From an uncultured Allorhizobium sp. (GTDB taxonomy: Bacteria > Pseudomonadota > Alphaproteobacteria > Rhizobiales > Rhizobiaceae): 64,000 bases of DNA. The translations under genes and the position numbers were made by a program. Below, piece after piece: positions 61,673-64,000 of this stretch. The notes beneath the pieces were generated by a model. That model did no database searches, had not been told where the DNA came from, and saw only the letters and a list, made by a program, of their open reading frames with translations. The stretch is taken from NCBI GenBank assembly GCA_958439205.1, contig OY288189.1, positions 4,293,001-4,357,000 of the forward strand, written 5' to 3'. Numbering within the stretch: position 1 is the stretch's first letter; each line of letters begins with the position of its first letter.

Positions 61673-63139
61673 ATGAATGCCATGCTCGATAAGGGCGATG
61701 GACGGCCCGTCGTCAGCGTTACCGATGCAAGAGTGAGTTTCGGCGCGGTGAAGGCGCTTGACGGCGTCACGCTGGAAATCGGGGCTGGAGAATGCGTCGG
61801 CCTTGTTGGCCATAATGGCGCCGGCAAATCCACCATCGTAAACGTCATCAATGGCGGGCTCAGCCCGCATCAGGGCACCATCCGATACGGTCATGGCGGC
61901 GGGGGCCATAGCATCAATGCTGCGCGCGAGGCCGGCATTCGCTGCGTTTTCCAGGAACTGTCGCTCTGCCCGAATTTAACGATCGTGGAGAACACCCGCG
62001 TGATGCATCGCAGCCTGCAAGGCTGGGGCTGGCGCAAGCGGGGTGCTGCCCTGATCGAGAGCAAATTGCAGGAAATCTTCCCGGGCCATTCGATCGACTG
62101 CCACGAGGCCGTCGGCACGCTCACCATCGCGGAACGCCAGATGGTCGAGATCGCCATCACCTTCTGCGAGATCGGCAGTCCCGTCCGTCTCGTCATTTTG
62201 GACGAACCGACGTCGTCGCTCGATGCGCGGCTTGCCGAGCAACTGCTTGCCTATGTCGAACGCTTTGTCCGCGATGGCGGCTCGATCCTCTTTATCTCCC
62301 ACATTCTCGGCGAGATCCTGTCGGTCTCCAGCCGCATCGTCGTCATGAAGGACGGAAGGGTGGTCAGCCAGAGGCCGGCCGAGGAATTTTCAGAACATGG
62401 CCTGATCGAGGCCATGGGCAGCGTGGTGAAGACGCGCGAGGCCCGCACGAACCTGCAGAAGGCGAACACAGCAAGTGTGCTGACCGCAGCACCAGTGCGC
62501 GGGCGCGGCCTCCCCTTCCAGGCCATGAAGGGCGAGATCGTCGGTTTCGCGGGTCTCGGCGGCCATGGCCAGACGGACATGCTGGTCGGCCTGTTCGAAT
62601 CCCGAACCGGCAACTGGCTGCGGGCTGATGACCCCGAGGTCGCCTTCGTTGCCGGCGACCGGGCGGTGAATGGCACCTTCACGCTGTGGAGCATTCTTCG
62701 AAACCTCAGCATCGGCATCCTGCCGGATTTGTCACGGCTGCAGACCCTGGATTTCAATCGGGAAGAGACGCTGGGCCAGACCTGGAAGGACCGGATCGGC
62801 ATCCGCACCCCCGACATGGACAATCCGATCCTGTCGCTCTCGGGCGGAAACCAGCAGAAGGTTCTCTTCGCCCGGGCGCTCGCCAGCCGCGCACCCGTGG
62901 TTCTGATGGACGACCCGATGCGCGGCGTCGACTTCGGCACCAAGCAGGAGGTCTATGCGATCCTGCGCCAGGAGGCAGACGCCGGGCGGACCTTTGTCTG
63001 GTACTCGACCGAAATGGACGAAGTCTGCCTCTGCGACCGCGTCTATGTCTTCAACAACGGCATGATCGTTGCCGAACTGAAGGGCGACGAGGTGACGGAA
63101 GAAAACATCCTCTCCGCGTCCTTCCAGGAGGCCGCATGA
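61673..63139 (+). CDS. Sugar ABC transporter ATP-binding protein (RbsA-like, double ATPase)
   Basis: Double-domain ATPase of 488 residues. The first ATPase has Walker A VGHNGAGKST, Walker B LVILDEPTSSLD and switch His in ISHILGE; its signature is atypical (TLTIAERQ). The second lacks a proper Walker A (GFAGLGGHGQTDML) but has a strong signature LSLSGGNQQKVLFARAL and VVLMDDPMRGVDFGTK; an inactive-looking Walker A in the second half is usual for the CUT2 family. The start at 61673 is preferred over a GTG six codons upstream. The stop overlaps the permease start by four bases. Confidence 0.9.
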   Translation: MNAMLDKGDGRPVVSVTDARVSFGAVKALDGVTLEIGAGECVGLVGHNGAGKSTIVNVINGGLSPHQGTIRYGHGGGGHSINAAREAGIRCVFQELSLCPNLTIVENTRVMHRSLQGWGWRKRGAALIESKLQEIFPGHSIDCHEAVGTLTIAERQMVEIAITFCEIGSPVRLVILDEPTSSLDARLAEQLLAYVERFVRDGGSILFISHILGEILSVSSRIVVMKDGRVVSQRPAEEFSEHGLIEAMGSVVKTREARTNLQKANTASVLTAAPVRGRGLPFQAMKGEIVGFAGLGGHGQTDMLVGLFESRTGNWLRADDPEVAFVAGDRAVNGTFTLWSILRNLSIGILPDLSRLQTLDFNREETLGQTWKDRIGIRTPDMDNPILSLSGGNQQKVLFARALASRAPVVLMDDPMRGVDFGTKQEVYAILRQEADAGRTFVWYSTEMDEVCLCDRVYVFNNGMIVAELKGDEVTEENILSASFQEAA

Positions 63140-64000
63140 CGAAGTTCTTCTCAGCCGACGGGTTGCGCCTGCTGATCCCGGCCCTTTCGCTGGTCGGGCT
63201 GCTGGCCGCGGTCTTCTATCTCCAGCCGCGAGCCATGAGCTATACGGGGCTCAACCTGCTGTTCAATCTGGCCGTCCCGATCGCACTCGCCACCATCGCC
63301 CAGATGCTGATCATGACGGTCAACGACCTTGATCTGTCGATGGGCACCTTCGTCAGCTTCGTAGCCTGCGTGACGGCAACCTTCCTGCAGTCCTCGCCTC
63401 TGCTGGGTGTCCTCATTCTAATGGCAGCGATCGGCGTCTACGCGCTGATAGGTGTGATGATCCACCTTCGGGATCTGCCGTCGATTGTCGTGACGCTCGG
63501 CATGAGCTTCGTCTGGGGCGGGCTTGCAGTGCTGATCCTGCCGGCACCCGGCGGCGAGGCGCCCGGCTGGATCCGCGCGATCATGACGGTCAAGCCGCCG
63601 CTGCTTCCGATGGCGATTGTGGCCAGCATCCTGATCGCCGTTGTCAGCCACTATGTCATCATGCGCTCGTCCTTCGGCGTGGTGTTGCGCGGGGTGGGCG
63701 GCAATAGCCGCTCGGTTGCCCGGGCCGGATGGTCGATCATCGGAGCACGGGCGGCCGTCTATGGTCTCGCCGGGTTCTTTGCAGTGCTCGCCGGCATGGC
63801 ACTGGTGGGGCTAACCACCTCAGCCGACGCCAATATCGCGCTGCGCTACACGCTGCTCTCGATCGCCGGTGTCATTCTCGGCGGCGGTGAATTCGTCGGC
63901 GGGCGCGTTTCGCCGATCGGTGCTGTGATCGGGGCGCTCACCCTGACACTGGCCGGCTCTTTCCTGTCGTTCCTGCGGATCTCGCCGGACTGGCAGATCG
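63136..64000 (+). CDS. Sugar ABC transporter permease (RbsC-like), cut by the window edge
   Basis: ATG at 63136 overlaps the ATPase stop (ATGA) and the frame is open to the end of the window, giving 288 codons with no stop. Hydrophobic segments alternate through the whole sequence and BPD_transp_2 features are visible: IAQMLIMTVNDLDLSMGTFVSF (the early EAA-like loop of RbsC-type permeases), IVVTLGMSFVWGGLAVLILPAPGG, VLRGVGGNSRSVARAGW and SIAGVILGGGEFVGGRVSPIGAVIGA. It forms the membrane channel of the adjacent sugar ABC system. Partial at the 3' end only. Confidence 0.9.
   Translation, partial: MTKFFSADGLRLLIPALSLVGLLAAVFYLQPRAMSYTGLNLLFNLAVPIALATIAQMLIMTVNDLDLSMGTFVSFVACVTATFLQSSPLLGVLILMAAIGVYALIGVMIHLRDLPSIVVTLGMSFVWGGLAVLILPAPGGEAPGWIRAIMTVKPPLLPMAIVASILIAVVSHYVIMRSSFGVVLRGVGGNSRSVARAGWSIIGARAAVYGLAGFFAVLAGMALVGLTTSADANIALRYTLLSIAGVILGGGEFVGGRVSPIGAVIGALTLTLAGSFLSFLRISPDWQI

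Overview
The window looks like chromosome or chromid DNA of an alphaproteobacterium of the Rhizobiales, most likely Rhizobiaceae (Agrobacterium/Rhizobium relatives). The base composition is GC-rich. The uronate dehydrogenase, galactarolactone cycloisomerase and galactarolactone isomerase set closely matches what is known from Agrobacterium, and the rest is typical soil-heterotroph content: lignin-derived aromatics, pectin sugars, TRAP and sugar ABC transporters, and a type I secreted giant adhesin. I saw no phage, insertion sequence, CRISPR array, tRNA or rRNA. All genes look intact except the ABC permease cut by the right edge.

Layout. (1) 0.2-4.1 kb: small proline-rich protein, GH25 lipoprotein, histidine phosphatase, an unrecognised helix-turn-helix protein and a hotdog thioesterase. 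(2) 4.1-11.4 kb: an FCD-type GntR regulator divergent from a five-gene operon (NRAMP-like transporter, PxpA/YcsF, YcsI/DUF1445, fused KipI-KipA, fused biotin carboxylase-biotin carrier). It resembles a 5-oxoproline/lactam pathway with an added biotin module. (3) 11.5-18.9 kb: CsbD, then hydroxycinnamate catabolism (fcs-ech, a MarR regulator, vdh, pobA, pobR), which takes p-coumarate to protocatechuate and ferulate to vanillate. (4) 18.9-29.1 kb: an unusual block in which a RibA-like enzyme heads an operon with a CDP-alcohol phosphatidyltransferase and an FkbM methyltransferase. Divergent from it is an MDR dehydrogenase, a PTPS-like protein with altered active-site residues, a glycosyltransferase and a methyltransferase, followed by a convergent RibD-type reductase and cytochrome b561. 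No known pathway has exactly this set. I consider it the best candidate for an undescribed biosynthetic system.

(5) 29.1-47.5 kb: a lipoprotein with a periplasmic-binding fold, then a Lap-type adhesion system: LapG-like protease, a RHH-PAS regulator, HlyD-type adaptor, ABC exporter, TolC-like outer-membrane protein and a 3262-residue adhesin with a retention module, a vWFA domain, near-identical 120-residue repeats and RTX motifs. No LapD-like c-di-GMP receptor is present in the window. (6) 47.8-55.4 kb: galacturonate oxidation (udh, GntR, kdgD, gci, gli) with a TRAP transporter. Three similar sequence sites in the udh and kdgD promoters are candidate operators. (7) 55.5-64 kb: ornithine cyclodeaminase, a GAF-GGDEF diguanylate cyclase, RecX, a cytosolic two-component system and a divergent ribose/xylose-type sugar ABC transporter.

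All calls come from reading the translated sequence and recalling family motifs. No database search was run.
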